This document shows, one piece after another, positions 18,596 through 28,267 of a stretch of 64,000 bases of DNA. Source of the stretch: an uncultured Sphingomonadaceae bacterium (GTDB taxonomy: Bacteria; Pseudomonadota; Alphaproteobacteria; Sphingomonadales; Sphingomonadaceae); NCBI GenBank assembly GCA_947499255.1, contig CANMNF010000001.1, positions 124,001 through 188,000 on the forward strand, read 5' to 3'. Within the stretch, counting starts at the first letter, position 1. Every line of letters begins with the position of its first letter. The position numbers were made by a program, and so were the translations under genes. The notes beneath the pieces were generated by a model. That model made no database searches and was not told where the DNA came from. It saw only the letters and a program-made list of their open reading frames with translations.

Positions 18596-20731
18596 ATGTT
18601 CAACTGGCTTAGAAAATCGCGGCAGCAGGCAGAGCCAGAAAGCTGGGCGCGCCGCGATATGGCGTTGGAAAATGCGCCGTGGTCCCCATTGGCCGATGAT
18701 GACGATGATGATTTTGACCAAGGGCCATACAGCGGTACACCGCAGGTAGAGGCGGGGTGGCGGCGGTATGTGCCTGCCTTTGCGCGTGGGCGTTCGCGCT
18801 GGTGGTGGGCCGGGCGCATTGTGGCTGCGATACTGTTCGTGTTCCTGCTACTGGTGGCTTATCTGGCGCTTACCGCGCCGCTTTCCAAATCTTTGGAGCC
18901 AATTGCGCCGCCGCAAATCACTTTGCTGGCCGCCGATGGTACGCCGATTGCGCGCAATGGCGCGGTGGTGGATGAGCCGGTTAGGATTGCCGATCTGCCC
19001 GACCATGTGCCGCAAGCGTTTCTCGCAATTGAGGACCGGCGGTTCTATTCGCATTGGGGCATTGATCCGCGCGGCATTGGACGTGCGGCATGGACAGGGC
19101 GCGGTGGCGGCAGCACGATCACACAGCAGCTGGCCAAGTTCACCTTTCTCAGCCCCGATCGCACGCTCACCCGTAAAGCGCGAGAGGCGTTGATCGCGTT
19201 CTGGCTGGAAAGCTGGTTGACCAAGGATGAGATCCTGGAACGGTATCTTTCCAACGCGTATTTCGGAGACAATATGTATGGTCTGCGCGCGGCGAGCCTG
19301 CATTATTTCTACCGCCATCCCGAAAACTTAAAGCCTGAACAAGCCGCGATGCTGGCCGGCCTTTTGCAAGCGCCCAGCCGCCTTGCCCCAACGCGCAATC
19401 CTGATCTGGCGGCACAGCGTTTTGCGCTGGTGAAGCAAAGCATGGTGGCTGCAGGCTATATAACGCAAAGCGATGCAGACGCGTTGAAAGTGCCTGCCTT
19501 GGATGTGCGCACCAGCAATGATTTGCCTACCGGTACCTATTTCGCGGACTGGGCTTTGCCCAAAGCCAGGCAGGCGAGCCAGGGCGGATATGCGCGCCAA
19601 ACGCTTACCACCACGCTGGATTCGCGCTTGCAGGGGATCGCCAGAAGGGTGGTGGCGCGCGCGCCTTTGGGAGAAGCGCAGATTGCGCTGCTCGCAATGC
19701 GGCCAACGGGTGAAGTTGTGGCGATGGTGGGCGGCAAACAATATGCGCAAAGCCCCTTTAACCGCGCCACACAAGCGCAGCGGCAGACCGGCTCCACCAT
19801 CAAAACGCTCGTCTATATCACGGCGCTGCGTGACGGCTGGGAAGCCGATGATACCATCGCCAATACCGAGATTACGCAAGGCAGCTATCGCCCGCGCAAT
19901 TCCGGCGGGCGTTATTCTGAAAGCATCACTTTGCGCGATGCTCTTGCGCAATCAAGCAATGTGGCGACGTTGCGGCTGTTTAATGCAGTTGGCTCTGACA
20001 ATGTCATCGCCACGGCGCGCGATTATGGGATTACCGCCGATCTGGAGCCGGGCGATCCCAGCATCGCGCTTGGCTCGACCAGCATGACTTTGCTGCAACT
20101 CACCACCGCTTATGCCGGGATTGCAGCAAACAGTTTCCCGGTCGAACCGCGCGCTTTTCCTGAAGAGGAGGAGAGCTGGTACGATTGGCTGTGGAGCGGG
20201 AAGGGCAATCTGGCATCGCGGCAACACGAAGCGATCGAAGATATGCTGCGCGCCGCCATCAATTCCGGCACAGGGCGCGCCGCGATGTTGAGCGGGCCGA
20301 ACTTTGGCAAAACCGGGACCACGCAGGATTATCGCGATGCGCTGTTCGTAGGCTATGCAGGCGAGGGCGATGATCGGCTGGTGGTGGGCGTGTGGATTGG
20401 CAATGATGACAATTCGCCGCTCAATGGCATTTCCGGCGGCGGACTGCCCGCGCGCATCTGGCGCGATTTCATGCGTTCTGCGATCAGCGGGGCAAATGTG
20501 CCTGCAACGCCAACACCGCGCCCTGATCCCAGCGGGCCTGTCGAACCGCTCGATGTGCCCGGCCTTGAAGACATCCCCTTGGGAGAAGACGCCAGCATGT
20601 CCATCCGCGATGGCGAAGCGGTGTTCTCTGGCGAGATCGAAGGCGTGCCCGTTGACCTGCGCATCCGCGATGGCGGGATTGCGGTGGATATTGATGGCGA
20701 AACGATCAGTACGCAGGACGATGTGCCTTAA
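18596..20731 (+). CDS. Bifunctional penicillin-binding protein 1A family
   Basis: The 711-residue class A PBP polymerises and cross-links peptidoglycan. A cytoplasmic tail with a run of Asp at 35-39 leads to a transmembrane helix at about 74-93. The GT51 domain contains EDRRF (Glu146) and GGSTITQQLAK (171-181). The transpeptidase domain has the SxxK motif TGSTIKTL, SSN (LAQSSNVATL) and KTGTT. A proline-rich linker (PATPTPRPDPSGPVEP) and a short C-terminal beta domain follow. Its TAA overlaps the convergent quinone reductase stop as TTAA. Confidence 0.95.
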   Translation: MFNWLRKSRQQAEPESWARRDMALENAPWSPLADDDDDDFDQGPYSGTPQVEAGWRRYVPAFARGRSRWWWAGRIVAAILFVFLLLVAYLALTAPLSKSLEPIAPPQITLLAADGTPIARNGAVVDEPVRIADLPDHVPQAFLAIEDRRFYSHWGIDPRGIGRAAWTGRGGGSTITQQLAKFTFLSPDRTLTRKAREALIAFWLESWLTKDEILERYLSNAYFGDNMYGLRAASLHYFYRHPENLKPEQAAMLAGLLQAPSRLAPTRNPDLAAQRFALVKQSMVAAGYITQSDADALKVPALDVRTSNDLPTGTYFADWALPKARQASQGGYARQTLTTTLDSRLQGIARRVVARAPLGEAQIALLAMRPTGEVVAMVGGKQYAQSPFNRATQAQRQTGSTIKTLVYITALRDGWEADDTIANTEITQGSYRPRNSGGRYSESITLRDALAQSSNVATLRLFNAVGSDNVIATARDYGITADLEPGDPSIALGSTSMTLLQLTTAYAGIAANSFPVEPRAFPEEEESWYDWLWSGKGNLASRQHEAIEDMLRAAINSGTGRAAMLSGPNFGKTGTTQDYRDALFVGYAGEGDDRLVVGVWIGNDDNSPLNGISGGGLPARIWRDFMRSAISGANVPATPTPRPDPSGPVEPLDVPGLEDIPLGEDASMSIRDGEAVFSGEIEGVPVDLRIRDGGIAVDIDGETISTQDDVP

Positions 20732-21834
20732 GGCGTGACAAGATATTTCTCGCCTGTCCCCATTTGCGCGTAATCCATGATCACATCTTTGGTGAGCATT
20801 TCTTCCAAGCCCACTTTTGCTTTGTAACTGCTGGCAAAAGTGGTGGTCAGGCCATCGAGGATACGCTGCCGGATGGCCAGCATTTGCGGCATTTCCAAGC
20901 TGGCAAGGAATGACATGACCAGCCAACCCGAAACGCTCCAGCCAAAGCCATAGCTTGGCGTTAGCACCGTTGGCCGGGCATCAAGGCGGCCATAAATATA
21001 CATCCGCTTCATTTCTTCAGAGCCATATCGGCTCCACTCGGTCATCCGCGCGGCTGCGACCTTTTCCATCGCGATAAGGCATTTATCGGTCATATCGCCG
21101 CCGCCAATCGGATCGAAGCCGATCATTGCGCCTGTTTCCTCAATCGCGGCGGCCAGATCATCGATAAAGCTGTCTGAGGAAGAATTGACGACATAATCGG
21201 CTCCTTGCGAACGCAGCAATTCGGCCTGTTCTTCGCGGCGCACGATATTGATCAGGTCCAGCCCATCTTCCTTGCAAACCCGCGCAAGCATCTGTCCCAG
21301 ATTGGAGGCGGCGGCCAGATGGATCAGCGCGCTGCCACCATCGCGCCGGGTTGTTTCAGCAAAGCCCAGCGCCGTCATCGGATTGACGAAACTTGCCGCG
21401 CCTTCCTCGCTGGAATGCTCACCCAAAGGCAGACACATCATCGCATCGGCAATCGCATATTCGCCAAATGCATGGCCGGGAAGACACGCCACGCGCTGCC
21501 CGATCAGCCCTTGCGCCATGGGTTGATCACCTGCGGCAACAACTTCGCCAGCGCCTTCATTGCCCAAATCCATGACCTGACCATGGCGCGCCTTTTGCGC
21601 TGCTGCATAAGCGGGCAGGACGGGCGCGACGATCTTGCCGGGCGTGTATTGCGCCTTCTCCAGATCAGCGCCCATCGTCATCAAAAACAAATCCGAGGGA
21701 TTGATCGGTGCCGCTTCCATGCGCACCAGCACCTGATTGCCAGTGGGGGCAGGCCATTCGCGCGCGATGGCTTCGATAGTGACGGTGTTATCGCTGCCAA
21801 GTGTCGAGACGACCTGTTTGCCGGTGGCGTTCAT
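20728..21834 (-). CDS. Zinc-binding dehydrogenase / quinone oxidoreductase-like (MDR)
   Basis: The 368-residue medium-chain dehydrogenase/reductase has a GroES-like N-terminal domain (VRMEAAPINPSDLFLM) and a Rossmann domain around LIHLAAASNLGQMLARVCK. The zinc-ligand set of true alcohol dehydrogenases is not evident, so an NADPH-dependent quinone or enone reductase is more likely. ATG 21834 overlaps the truA TGA by one base. It is the last gene of the fmt-truA unit. Confidence 0.85.
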   Translation of the reverse strand: MNATGKQVVSTLGSDNTVTIEAIAREWPAPTGNQVLVRMEAAPINPSDLFLMTMGADLEKAQYTPGKIVAPVLPAYAAAQKARHGQVMDLGNEGAGEVVAAGDQPMAQGLIGQRVACLPGHAFGEYAIADAMMCLPLGEHSSEEGAASFVNPMTALGFAETTRRDGGSALIHLAAASNLGQMLARVCKEDGLDLINIVRREEQAELLRSQGADYVVNSSSDSFIDDLAAAIEETGAMIGFDPIGGGDMTDKCLIAMEKVAAARMTEWSRYGSEEMKRMYIYGRLDARPTVLTPSYGFGWSVSGWLVMSFLASLEMPQMLAIRQRILDGLTTTFASSYKAKVGLEEMLTKDVIMDYAQMGTGEKYLVTP

Positions 21835-22589
21835 CAATCCTGCTCCTCGTCGGGATAATTTGCTTTTACAAAGTACAAACCCACAGGCGGCGCATTCAGG
21901 CCCAAAGCCGCGCGGTTTTTTTCTGCAAGCGCTTCGCCAACCTGCTCTGCCCGCCATTGGCCAATCCCGACAAGAGAGAGCGTGCCCACCATTGAGCGCA
22001 CCTGATGATGCAGGAAACTGCGCGCCGCGGCCTCGATAATCACATATTCGCCTTCACGCCGAACATTGAGCGTATCGAGCGTTTTGACAGGATCACGCGC
22101 CTGACAATGGGCAGATCGGAAGGTGGTAAAATCATGGCGACCCACCAGCGCTTGTGCAGCCTCATGCATCGCCTGCGCATCCAGCGGGCGCGCAATATGC
22201 CACGCGCGGCCTCTCTCCAGTGTCAAAGGCGCACGGCGATTGGCGATGCGATATTCATATTCGCGGCCCGTGCAGGAAAAGCGCGCGTGCCAGTCCTCCG
22301 GCTTTTCCTCAACCGCTGTGATGGCGATGGGGCAGGGGCGCAAATGCGCGTTCAAAGCTTCCATCAGGCGGAAAGGTTCAAACGGTTTTGCGATATCCAG
22401 ATGGCTGCGCATGGCAAGGGCATGGACCCCGCTATCGGTGCGCCCTGCGCTAAACAAGGTGATATTCTCACCCGTCACACCTTCGGCCGCCTCTTCAATG
22501 CTTTGCTGCACGGTTGGCCCATGCGGCTGGCGTTGCAGGCCAAAAAATGGCGTTCCGTCAAATTCTATGGTGAGGGCGAAACGGGTCAT
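21834..22589 (-). CDS. truA: tRNA pseudouridine(38-40) synthase
   Basis: The 251-residue protein has the TruA core [15 protein letters not shown], with the catalytic Asp at 52, and the C-terminal [20 protein letters not shown]. It modifies uridines 38-40 in the anticodon arm of several tRNAs. The ATG overlaps the fmt stop by four bases. Length and motifs are ordinary. Confidence 0.96.
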   Translation of the reverse strand: MTRFALTIEFDGTPFFGLQRQPHGPTVQQSIEEAAEGVTGENITLFSAGRTDSGVHALAMRSHLDIAKPFEPFRLMEALNAHLRPCPIAITAVEEKPEDWHARFSCTGREYEYRIANRRAPLTLERGRAWHIARPLDAQAMHEAAQALVGRHDFTTFRSAHCQARDPVKTLDTLNVRREGEYVIIEAAARSFLHHQVRSMVGTLSLVGIGQWRAEQVGEALAEKNRAALGLNAPPVGLYFVKANYPDEEQD

Positions 22590-23491
22590 GAAAGGCGTGT
22601 GCCCGTCGCCACCGGTCGCCCGCGCAGATAATCCTCCAGCGGCATTGCCGGTTTGCCGGCGCGTTGCAGGACGGCGGGGCGCAATGCGCGCTTGCCGCAG
22701 GCAATGGTAAGCTGATCGTCCAGCACATCGCCTGCTGCACCTTGCGCATCCACAACTTGGGCGCGCAGAAACTTCACCCGCTCATCTGCAATTGTGCACC
22801 AGGCGCCGGGGAAGGGCGCAAAAGCGCGCACTTCGCGTTCAAGCTGTTCGGCAGGTTTGGCGAAGTCCAGTTTTGCCTCGGCCTTATCGATCTTGGCTGC
22901 ATGGCAGGTGAGAGCGTCGTCCTGCGGCTCGGCCTGCAATTGATCCAATTGCGCCAATGTCTCCACCATCACACCAGCGCCCATCTGGGACAGCTCATCA
23001 TGCAATTGACCTGCAGTTTTGTTCCCAATGGGCGTGGCGGCTTTCATCAGCATGGGGCCGGTATCCAGCCCGCGTTCCATCTGCATAATGGTGATGCCCG
23101 TCTGCGCGTCCCCCGCCAGAATAGCGCGCTGTATCGGTGCCGCCCCGCGCCATCGCGGTAATAGCGATCCGTGCACATTCAAGCACCCATGCACGGGCGC
23201 ATCCAGCACAGCGCGCGGCAATAACAAGCCATAGGCCGCCACCACTGCCACATCTGCGCCAAGCGCCGCGAAAGCCTCCTGTTCGTCTGCACCTTTTAAG
23301 CTGACGGGATGGCGCACGGGGATCCCAAGCTGCTCAGCACGGGCGTGCACTGGGCCAGGTCGAACCTGCTTTCCACGACCGGCGCGGCGCGGTGGCTGTG
23401 TATAAACTGCGCACACCTCATGCCCTGCGTCTACCAGCGCATTCAATGTCGGCACCGCAAAGTCCGGCGTTCCCATAAAGATGATGCGCAA
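22586..23491 (-). CDS. fmt: Methionyl-tRNA formyltransferase
   Basis: The 301-residue enzyme formylates initiator Met-tRNA with 10-formyl-tetrahydrofolate. [16 protein letters not shown] opens the formyltransferase domain, and [18 protein letters not shown] plus [11 protein letters not shown] supply the Asn-His-Asp catalytic set. The C-terminal domain ([16 protein letters not shown] onward) is complete. The start is a TTG at 23491 with AAAGGG 6 bases upstream, the position expected for the family. It is divergent from recR by 45 bases and close to def. Confidence 0.96.
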   Translation of the reverse strand: MRIIFMGTPDFAVPTLNALVDAGHEVCAVYTQPPRRAGRGKQVRPGPVHARAEQLGIPVRHPVSLKGADEQEAFAALGADVAVVAAYGLLLPRAVLDAPVHGCLNVHGSLLPRWRGAAPIQRAILAGDAQTGITIMQMERGLDTGPMLMKAATPIGNKTAGQLHDELSQMGAGVMVETLAQLDQLQAEPQDDALTCHAAKIDKAEAKLDFAKPAEQLEREVRAFAPFPGAWCTIADERVKFLRAQVVDAQGAAGDVLDDQLTIACGKRALRPAVLQRAGKPAMPLEDYLRGRPVATGTRLS

Positions 23492-23536
23492 TGCTGGCCC
23501 TTTCTAATTCCGCGCTGCGGCCCTATCTGGCAGACT

Positions 23537-24145
23537 ATGGCATCGCAAGAGATCGAAAATCTCGCGTCAGCATTGGCGCGCCTTCCCGGACTTGGTCCGC
23601 GTTCTGCCCGGCGGGCGGTATTGTGGCTGGTAAAGCACCGCGAAAACGCGCTTGGCCAATTGGTTGATGCGCTGGGCGCGGTGCGTGAAAGCCTCGTGGA
23701 ATGCGAGGTTTGCGGCAATGTGGATACGCAAAACCCTTGCGGCATTTGCACAGACACACGCCGCGATCCCAAAAGCATTTGTGTGGTTGAAGATGTTTCC
23801 GACCTGTGGGCGCTGGACCGCGCGCGGTTGTTCACCGGGCGCTATCACGTGCTGGGCGGGAAGCTGTCTGCGCTGGATGGTGTCGGGCCAGAAGATCTCG
23901 CGATTGAAAGCCTGTTGGCGCGTGTTGGCGCTAAGCATGGAGAGGACAAGGTCGAAGAGGTGGTCCTCGCCATGAATGCGACGTTGGAAGGGCAGACCAC
24001 CGCGCATTATTTAGCCGAACGGCTGGAGCAATTTCCTTTGCGCATTACGCAATTGGCGCATGGCCTGCCTGTGGGTGGTGAACTGGATTACCTCGATGAG
24101 GGCACTTTGGCGCAGGCTTTGAGGGCAAGAAGGCCACTCGGCTGA
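23537..24145 (+). CDS. recR: Recombination mediator RecR
   Basis: The 202-residue protein has the N-terminal helix-hairpin-helix ([19 protein letters not shown]), the C4 zinc finger ([18 protein letters not shown]) and a Toprim domain ([16 protein letters not shown]). It acts with RecF/RecO to load RecA at gaps. I start it at ATG 23537, since the longer in-frame reading runs back into fmt and lacks family similarity. Its TGA is the first three bases of a 16-bp tandem repeat. Confidence 0.96.
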   Translation: MASQEIENLASALARLPGLGPRSARRAVLWLVKHRENALGQLVDALGAVRESLVECEVCGNVDTQNPCGICTDTRRDPKSICVVEDVSDLWALDRARLFTGRYHVLGGKLSALDGVGPEDLAIESLLARVGAKHGEDKVEEVVLAMNATLEGQTTAHYLAERLEQFPLRITQLAHGLPVGGELDYLDEGTLAQALRARRPLG

Positions 24146-24190
24146 GATTGAACTGCGCTGAGATTGAACTGTGCTGAGATTGAACTGTGC
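24143..24190 (+). repeat. Three tandem copies of a 16-bp unit
   Basis: The unit TGAGATTGAACTGYGC occurs at 24143-24158, 24159-24174 and 24175-24190; copies two and three are identical and copy one differs by one base. The first copy contains the recR stop codon. The array ends 25 bases before the def start, so copy number could alter recR-def spacing. Confidence 0.9.
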
Positions 24191-24215
24191 GAAGTTCCAC
24201 ACTAAATGACCCCTT

Positions 24216-24794
24216 ATGGCTATCCGTGAAATCCTCGAAGCGCCCGATCCGCGCCTGAAAACCGTCTCCAAACCCGTCGAAACTTTTGACGCAGAGCTCA
24301 AAACCCTCGTCGAGGATATGTTTGAGACGATGTATGATGCCCACGGCATCGGCCTTGCCGCCATTCAGGTGGGTGAGCCGTTGCGCTTGTTGGTGATCGA
24401 TTTGCAGCCCGAAGATGAGGATGCAGAACCAGTGGAATGCGGCCATGATCATGGCGATGGCGGCCACACCCATTCACATCAGCCCACGAAAAAAGAACCG
24501 CGCATTTTCGTCAATCCGGAGATTCTCGATCCTTCGGAAGACCTGAACACCTATCAGGAAGGCTGCCTGTCGGTCCCCGAGATTTACGCGGATGTAAAGC
24601 GCCCATCAGCCTGCCGCGTGCGTTATCAGGATTTGGACGGCATCGTGCATGAAGAAGAAATGTCCGGCATGCTGGCAACGTGTATCCAGCATGAAATGGA
24701 TCACTTAAACGGTGTCCTCTTCATTGATCACCTCTCTCGCCTCAAGCGTAATATGGCGCTGAAAAAGCTAAAGAAAATGCGTGAGGCAGCGTAA
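24216..24794 (+). CDS. def: Peptide deformylase with a His-rich insertion
   Basis: The 192-residue enzyme removes formyl groups from nascent proteins, the reverse partner of Fmt encoded nearby. All three motifs are present: GIGLAAIQ (44-51), EGCLSV (115-120) and QHEMDH (158-163), which supply the Cys and two His metal ligands and the catalytic Glu. Between strands, at about 66-93, lies an insertion rich in Asp, Glu and His (around [16 protein letters not shown]). It could be a metal-binding or metal-storage loop; no function can be proven from sequence. Confidence 0.95.
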   Translation: MAIREILEAPDPRLKTVSKPVETFDAELKTLVEDMFETMYDAHGIGLAAIQVGEPLRLLVIDLQPEDEDAEPVECGHDHGDGGHTHSHQPTKKEPRIFVNPEILDPSEDLNTYQEGCLSVPEIYADVKRPSACRVRYQDLDGIVHEEEMSGMLATCIQHEMDHLNGVLFIDHLSRLKRNMALKKLKKMREAA

Positions 24795-24834
24795 CCTTAA
24801 AGATCACGCCACCTCTCGCAGATAAGTCCGCCTG

Positions 24835-25239
24835 TTACCTGTTGGCAGTTTCCACCATGCCTTCGAGCGCTTTGATGCAGTCTTCGAAGGTTTCCTGACA
24901 CATGCGTGCGCAACGCTGACAATGCGGATGGTCATGCTTCGCGCATTCTTCATGACTAACCTTGCAGGCGATGATTGTCGCTTCGAGCAGCGATTTGATC
25001 ACCACTGTATTGCCATGCGTGCGACGGCTTCCCACACGATAAAGCGCGGTGCAGATATCCGATGTATCCGAACATTTGCGGATGCATTGTGACATATCCA
25101 TGCCCTCGGCATTGCACGCGTCGACGCAGGAATTGGCTATCGCGGCACAATACATGGCGTGCTTGACCGCTTCTCCCAGAGCTTCATTGTAATCTCCGCC
25201 CACATCGGGATGGTCTTGGATCATTTCCTTGATAGACAT
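24835..25239 (-). CDS. Cysteine-rich four-helix-bundle copper-binding protein (DUF326-like)
   Basis: The 134-residue protein has 12 cysteines in CxxxC-like spacing along predicted helices (YCAAIANSCVDAC, QCIRKCSDTSDIC, HCQRCARMCQETFEDC), plus HDHPHC. This resembles the Csp/DUF326 family, which stores Cu(I) in a four-helix bundle. No signal peptide is present, so a cytosolic Csp3-like role is likely. ATG 25239 has AAGGAG upstream; a TTG at 25260 is less likely. Its position tail-to-tail with def may be incidental. Confidence 0.88.
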   Translation of the reverse strand: MSIKEMIQDHPDVGGDYNEALGEAVKHAMYCAAIANSCVDACNAEGMDMSQCIRKCSDTSDICTALYRVGSRRTHGNTVVIKSLLEATIIACKVSHEECAKHDHPHCQRCARMCQETFEDCIKALEGMVETANR

Positions 25240-25332
25240 AATATAATCTCCTTTTGACAAACTAGCGAGCGAGGCAGGGTATAAGTTCCTAAAACGCTTG
25301 GCGCCCCATGCGGTTCGCGCTATGTTCTACTG

Positions 25333-26679
25333 ATGGATTTAAGTATTGTTACCGTTGTGGCCGCGCTGATTGTTGGTGCTGCCTTTGGCTGGTTTATCGG
25401 CGGGCGACCTGTTGCCAATTTAAAAGCGCGCCTGGGTGAGCGGGAAGGCGATTTCAAAAAGGCGGTTACTGATCTTGGCAATGCCGAGATCGCTTTGGGT
25501 GAGGCCAAGGTCGAAGTCGCAACGCTTAAGGCAGAGGCCAAAGGCTTTGATGCGCAGATGGCGCAAATGAAAGAAGCCCGCGAGGAAATGCTCGCGCAGT
25601 TCAAATCGGTGGGCGGTGAAGTCCTCTCCAAAAGTCAGGATGCCTTCCTCAAACGCGCCGAGGAACGGTTCAAGCAATCAGAAGAGACGGGCGAGGCCAA
25701 GATACAAGCGCTTCTATCGCCTGTGGGAGAACGGCTTGCGAAATATGAAAAGCAGGTCGAAACACTGGAAAAACAGCGTGTTGATGCGTTTGGGCAGCTT
25801 ACGGGCCTGATCAATTCCATGCGTGAGGGGCAAGAAGAAGTCCGCCGTGAAGCGCAGCGGCTGGGCAATTCTCTCACCAATGCCCCCAAAGCGCGCGGGC
25901 GCTGGGGGGAGCGGGCTTTGCAAAATGTGCTCGAACAATGCGGGCTGGCTGAGCATACCGATTTCCACCTCGAACATTCGCTGGAAACAGAAGAAGGGCG
26001 ATTGCGGCCCGATGCCATCGTGAATGTGCCTGGGCAAAAAAAGCTGGTGATCGACGCCAAGGTTTCGCTCAACGCCTATCAGGCCGCGTTTGAAGCTGAT
26101 GAAGATGAAGACCGGTTGCGTCACCTTGATCTGCACGCGAAATCAATGCGCAATCATGTGCAAACGCTCGGCTCGAAAGGGTATCAAAGCCAGTTCGATG
26201 ATGCGCCCGATTATGTGGTGATGTTTGTGCCGGGTGAACACTTTGTGGCGGCGGCCTTGGAGCATGATCCTGAATTGTGGGATTTTGCTTTCCGCAACAA
26301 AGTGTTGCTGGCCACACCCACCAATCTGGTAGCAATCGCGCGCACTGTGGCGCAGGTTTGGCGGCAGGACACGATTGCGCAGGAAGCGGTTGATATCGGT
26401 AAGGCCGGTGCGGAATTGTATGACCGGCTGGCTACTGCGGCAAGCCATCTGAAACGCGTGGGCGGCGGGCTGGAAACCGCGGTCAACAATTACAACAAAT
26501 TCGTCGGCTCGTTTGAACGCAACGTGTTGTCTTCTGGCAAACGTCTTGCAGAAAAAGGCATCGAAATCGGCAAGCGCGAGATTGAAGAGGTGCCGCTGGT
26601 CGAATCCGCACCGCGTTATAACGCGCAAGATGCGGCTGAAGCGGACAGGTTGGAAGATGGGCGCAAGGCGGCGGATTAA
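25333..26679 (+). CDS. rmuC: DNA recombination protein RmuC
   Basis: The 448-residue protein has an N-terminal membrane helix (VVAALIVGAAFGWFIGG), a long coiled coil to about residue 180, and the RmuC nuclease-like core (RGRWGERALQNVLEQCGL, LVIDAKVSLNAY, VVMFVPGEHFVAAAL). RmuC limits inversions at short repeats in E. coli; biochemical activity is unproven. It stands alone and ends 7 bases before the convergent trmH-family gene. Confidence 0.94.
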   Translation: MDLSIVTVVAALIVGAAFGWFIGGRPVANLKARLGEREGDFKKAVTDLGNAEIALGEAKVEVATLKAEAKGFDAQMAQMKEAREEMLAQFKSVGGEVLSKSQDAFLKRAEERFKQSEETGEAKIQALLSPVGERLAKYEKQVETLEKQRVDAFGQLTGLINSMREGQEEVRREAQRLGNSLTNAPKARGRWGERALQNVLEQCGLAEHTDFHLEHSLETEEGRLRPDAIVNVPGQKKLVIDAKVSLNAYQAAFEADEDEDRLRHLDLHAKSMRNHVQTLGSKGYQSQFDDAPDYVVMFVPGEHFVAAALEHDPELWDFAFRNKVLLATPTNLVAIARTVAQVWRQDTIAQEAVDIGKAGAELYDRLATAASHLKRVGGGLETAVNNYNKFVGSFERNVLSSGKRLAEKGIEIGKREIEEVPLVESAPRYNAQDAAEADRLEDGRKAAD

Positions 26680-26686
26680 GGCCGCA

Positions 26687-27496
26687 TCACTCCAACCCTG
26701 CCAACACCTCATAAGCCAGGACCGCCGCAGCTACTGCCGCGTTGAGCGAATCCGCGCGGCCCCGCATCGGCATCGTTACCCGCAGATCGCAAGCGTCCTC
26801 ATACCCTTGCGGCAAACCTTGCGATTCATTGCCGACCAGTACGAAGCATGGCGCTTGGTAAGCCGCACCGCGATAAGGCACCGCATCGCGCAAGGATGCG
26901 GCCACCAGCTGGCCCCGCTTTTCTTCGTCTTTAGCGCGCAGCCACACAAGGAAATCGCCCCAGCTTGCGCGCGCCACTTGCTGTGTGAACACTGCGCCCA
27001 TGCTGGCGCGCACAGCTTCAACCGAAAACGGATCAGCGCAATCATCGATCAGGATCAATCCGCCAGCGCCCACCGCATCGCCGGTGCGCAGCATGGTGCC
27101 CAGATTGCCTGGATCGCGCAGCGCTTGCGCGACCAGCCAAATCGGCGCGGCATTGCGGTCCACTGCGCTTAGCGATGTGTCCCATTCCTCGAACACGCCG
27201 ATCACTGCCTGGGCGTTATCCTTGCCGGTGATTTTGGTGAGGATGTCGGGCGAAGTGTCGATCACTTCGCCGCCAGCGGCCAGCACATCGCTCTCCAAAG
27301 CGTCCAGCAGCGGATGCGGATCGCGTTTTTCGGCCATGACCAATTGGCGCGGCAAGCGGCCACATTCGCGCGCATCGGTGAGCAGGCGCAGCCCCTCTGC
27401 CAGAAAGGCGCGTTCGCGTTTGCGGTGTTTCTTGTCCCGCAAGCTGCGCAGATATTTGACCGTGGGGTTGGAAAAGCCGGTGATGGTGCGGCGCAT
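26687..27496 (-). CDS. TrmH/SpoU family RNA 2'-O-methyltransferase
   Basis: The 269-residue protein has an N-terminal substrate-binding domain (VKYLRSLRDKKHRKRERAFLAEG) and a C-terminal SpoU knot domain with LRDPGNLGTMLRTGDAVGA, FVLVGNESQGLP and MPMRGRADSLNAAVAAAVL. It should methylate a ribose in rRNA or tRNA; the target is not readable. It is the last gene of the minus-strand run from chvI, 16 bases after ptsH. Confidence 0.92.
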   Translation of the reverse strand: MRRTITGFSNPTVKYLRSLRDKKHRKRERAFLAEGLRLLTDARECGRLPRQLVMAEKRDPHPLLDALESDVLAAGGEVIDTSPDILTKITGKDNAQAVIGVFEEWDTSLSAVDRNAAPIWLVAQALRDPGNLGTMLRTGDAVGAGGLILIDDCADPFSVEAVRASMGAVFTQQVARASWGDFLVWLRAKDEEKRGQLVAASLRDAVPYRGAAYQAPCFVLVGNESQGLPQGYEDACDLRVTMPMRGRADSLNAAVAAAVLAYEVLAGLE

Positions 27497-27512
27497 GGCC
27501 TGAATATCCAGC

Positions 27513-27788
27513 TCAGTCTTCGTCGAAGCCGGCTTCGACCATCGCGATCAGTTCAGCCAGCCGCGTTTCGGCATCTTCGCCGCTTGCGCCCAAAGTCACC
27601 GTGTCACCTTTGGCCGCGCCCAGCATCATCAGGCCAAGGATCGACGTGCCATTGGCGCTGTGGGAATCCTTGGTAACGGTGATCGCAGTCCCGTCCATCT
27701 CCGCGGCCATAGCGACGAATTTCGCGCTGGCGCGGGCGTGCAGGCCGCGTTTGTTGACGATTCTGACGTCGCGTGAAAATTCACTCAA
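27513..27788 (-). CDS. ptsH: HPr family phosphocarrier protein
   Basis: The 91-residue HPr has the phosphorylatable His17 (RGLHARASAKF) and the regulatory serine, Ser49 (NGTSILGLM), which is the HprK target. The start is a TTG at 27788 that overlaps the EIIA stop (TTGA). No EI or sugar permease is nearby, so this is likely a regulatory PTS rather than a sugar transporter. The neighbouring HprK supports control by serine phosphorylation. Confidence 0.95.
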   Translation of the reverse strand: MSEFSRDVRIVNKRGLHARASAKFVAMAAEMDGTAITVTKDSHSANGTSILGLMMLGAAKGDTVTLGASGEDAETRLAELIAMVEAGFDED

Positions 27789-28195
27789 TCTGCCGTCTCC
27801 TTGGACAGAAATTCCGATGCCAGCGTGATATAGCTACGACCGGCTTCGCGTGCAGCCTCAGCCGCTTCGTGCAGGGCCAGTTCCTTGCGCGCACCGGCCA
27901 GACGGATCAGCATTGGCAGATTAATCCCTGCGATCACTTCGGTTTTGCCTGGTTGTAGCAATGAAATCGCCAGATTGGACGGTGTGCCACCAAACAGATC
28001 GGTCAACAAAATCGCGCCAGCGCCGCTATCAACCTCGTCAATCGCGTGGCTGATTTGCCGACGACGAATTTCCATATCGTCATTGGGGCCGATGCATACA
28101 GTGGCGACTTTTTCCTGCGCGCCCACGACATGTTCCATCGCGGCTACGAATTCCTTGGCCAATTGGCCATGCGTCACCAGAATTAGTCCGATCAT
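27785..28195 (-). CDS. PTS EIIA component, mannose (EIIA-Man) type
   Basis: The 136-residue protein has the active-site His at residue 9 (LVTHGQLAKEF) and the LLTDLFGGTPSNLA motif of the EIIA-Man fold. In alphaproteobacteria such lone EIIA-Man proteins receive phosphate from HPr and act in regulation. It is coupled to ptsH by a four-base overlap and lies 72 bases downstream of rapZ. Confidence 0.94.
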   Translation of the reverse strand: MIGLILVTHGQLAKEFVAAMEHVVGAQEKVATVCIGPNDDMEIRRRQISHAIDEVDSGAGAILLTDLFGGTPSNLAISLLQPGKTEVIAGINLPMLIRLAGARKELALHEAAEAAREAGRSYITLASEFLSKETAD

Positions 28196-28267
28196 GCGAT
28201 CAATAAACGTTCGCCGCAGCGAATCCCGTAATTGTTGTGAAAAGTTGCGCGGTCATGATCTCTACAG

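Noticed and set aside
19952-20926. A 324-codon minus-strand open frame opposite the PBP1A gene
   Set aside because: It is antisense to the transpeptidase domain and runs into the quinone reductase gene; its translation has low-complexity, His/Arg-rich composition.
23309-23536. N-terminal extension of recR
   Set aside because: It overlaps the opposite fmt gene and has no RecR similarity; the family start matches ATG 23537.
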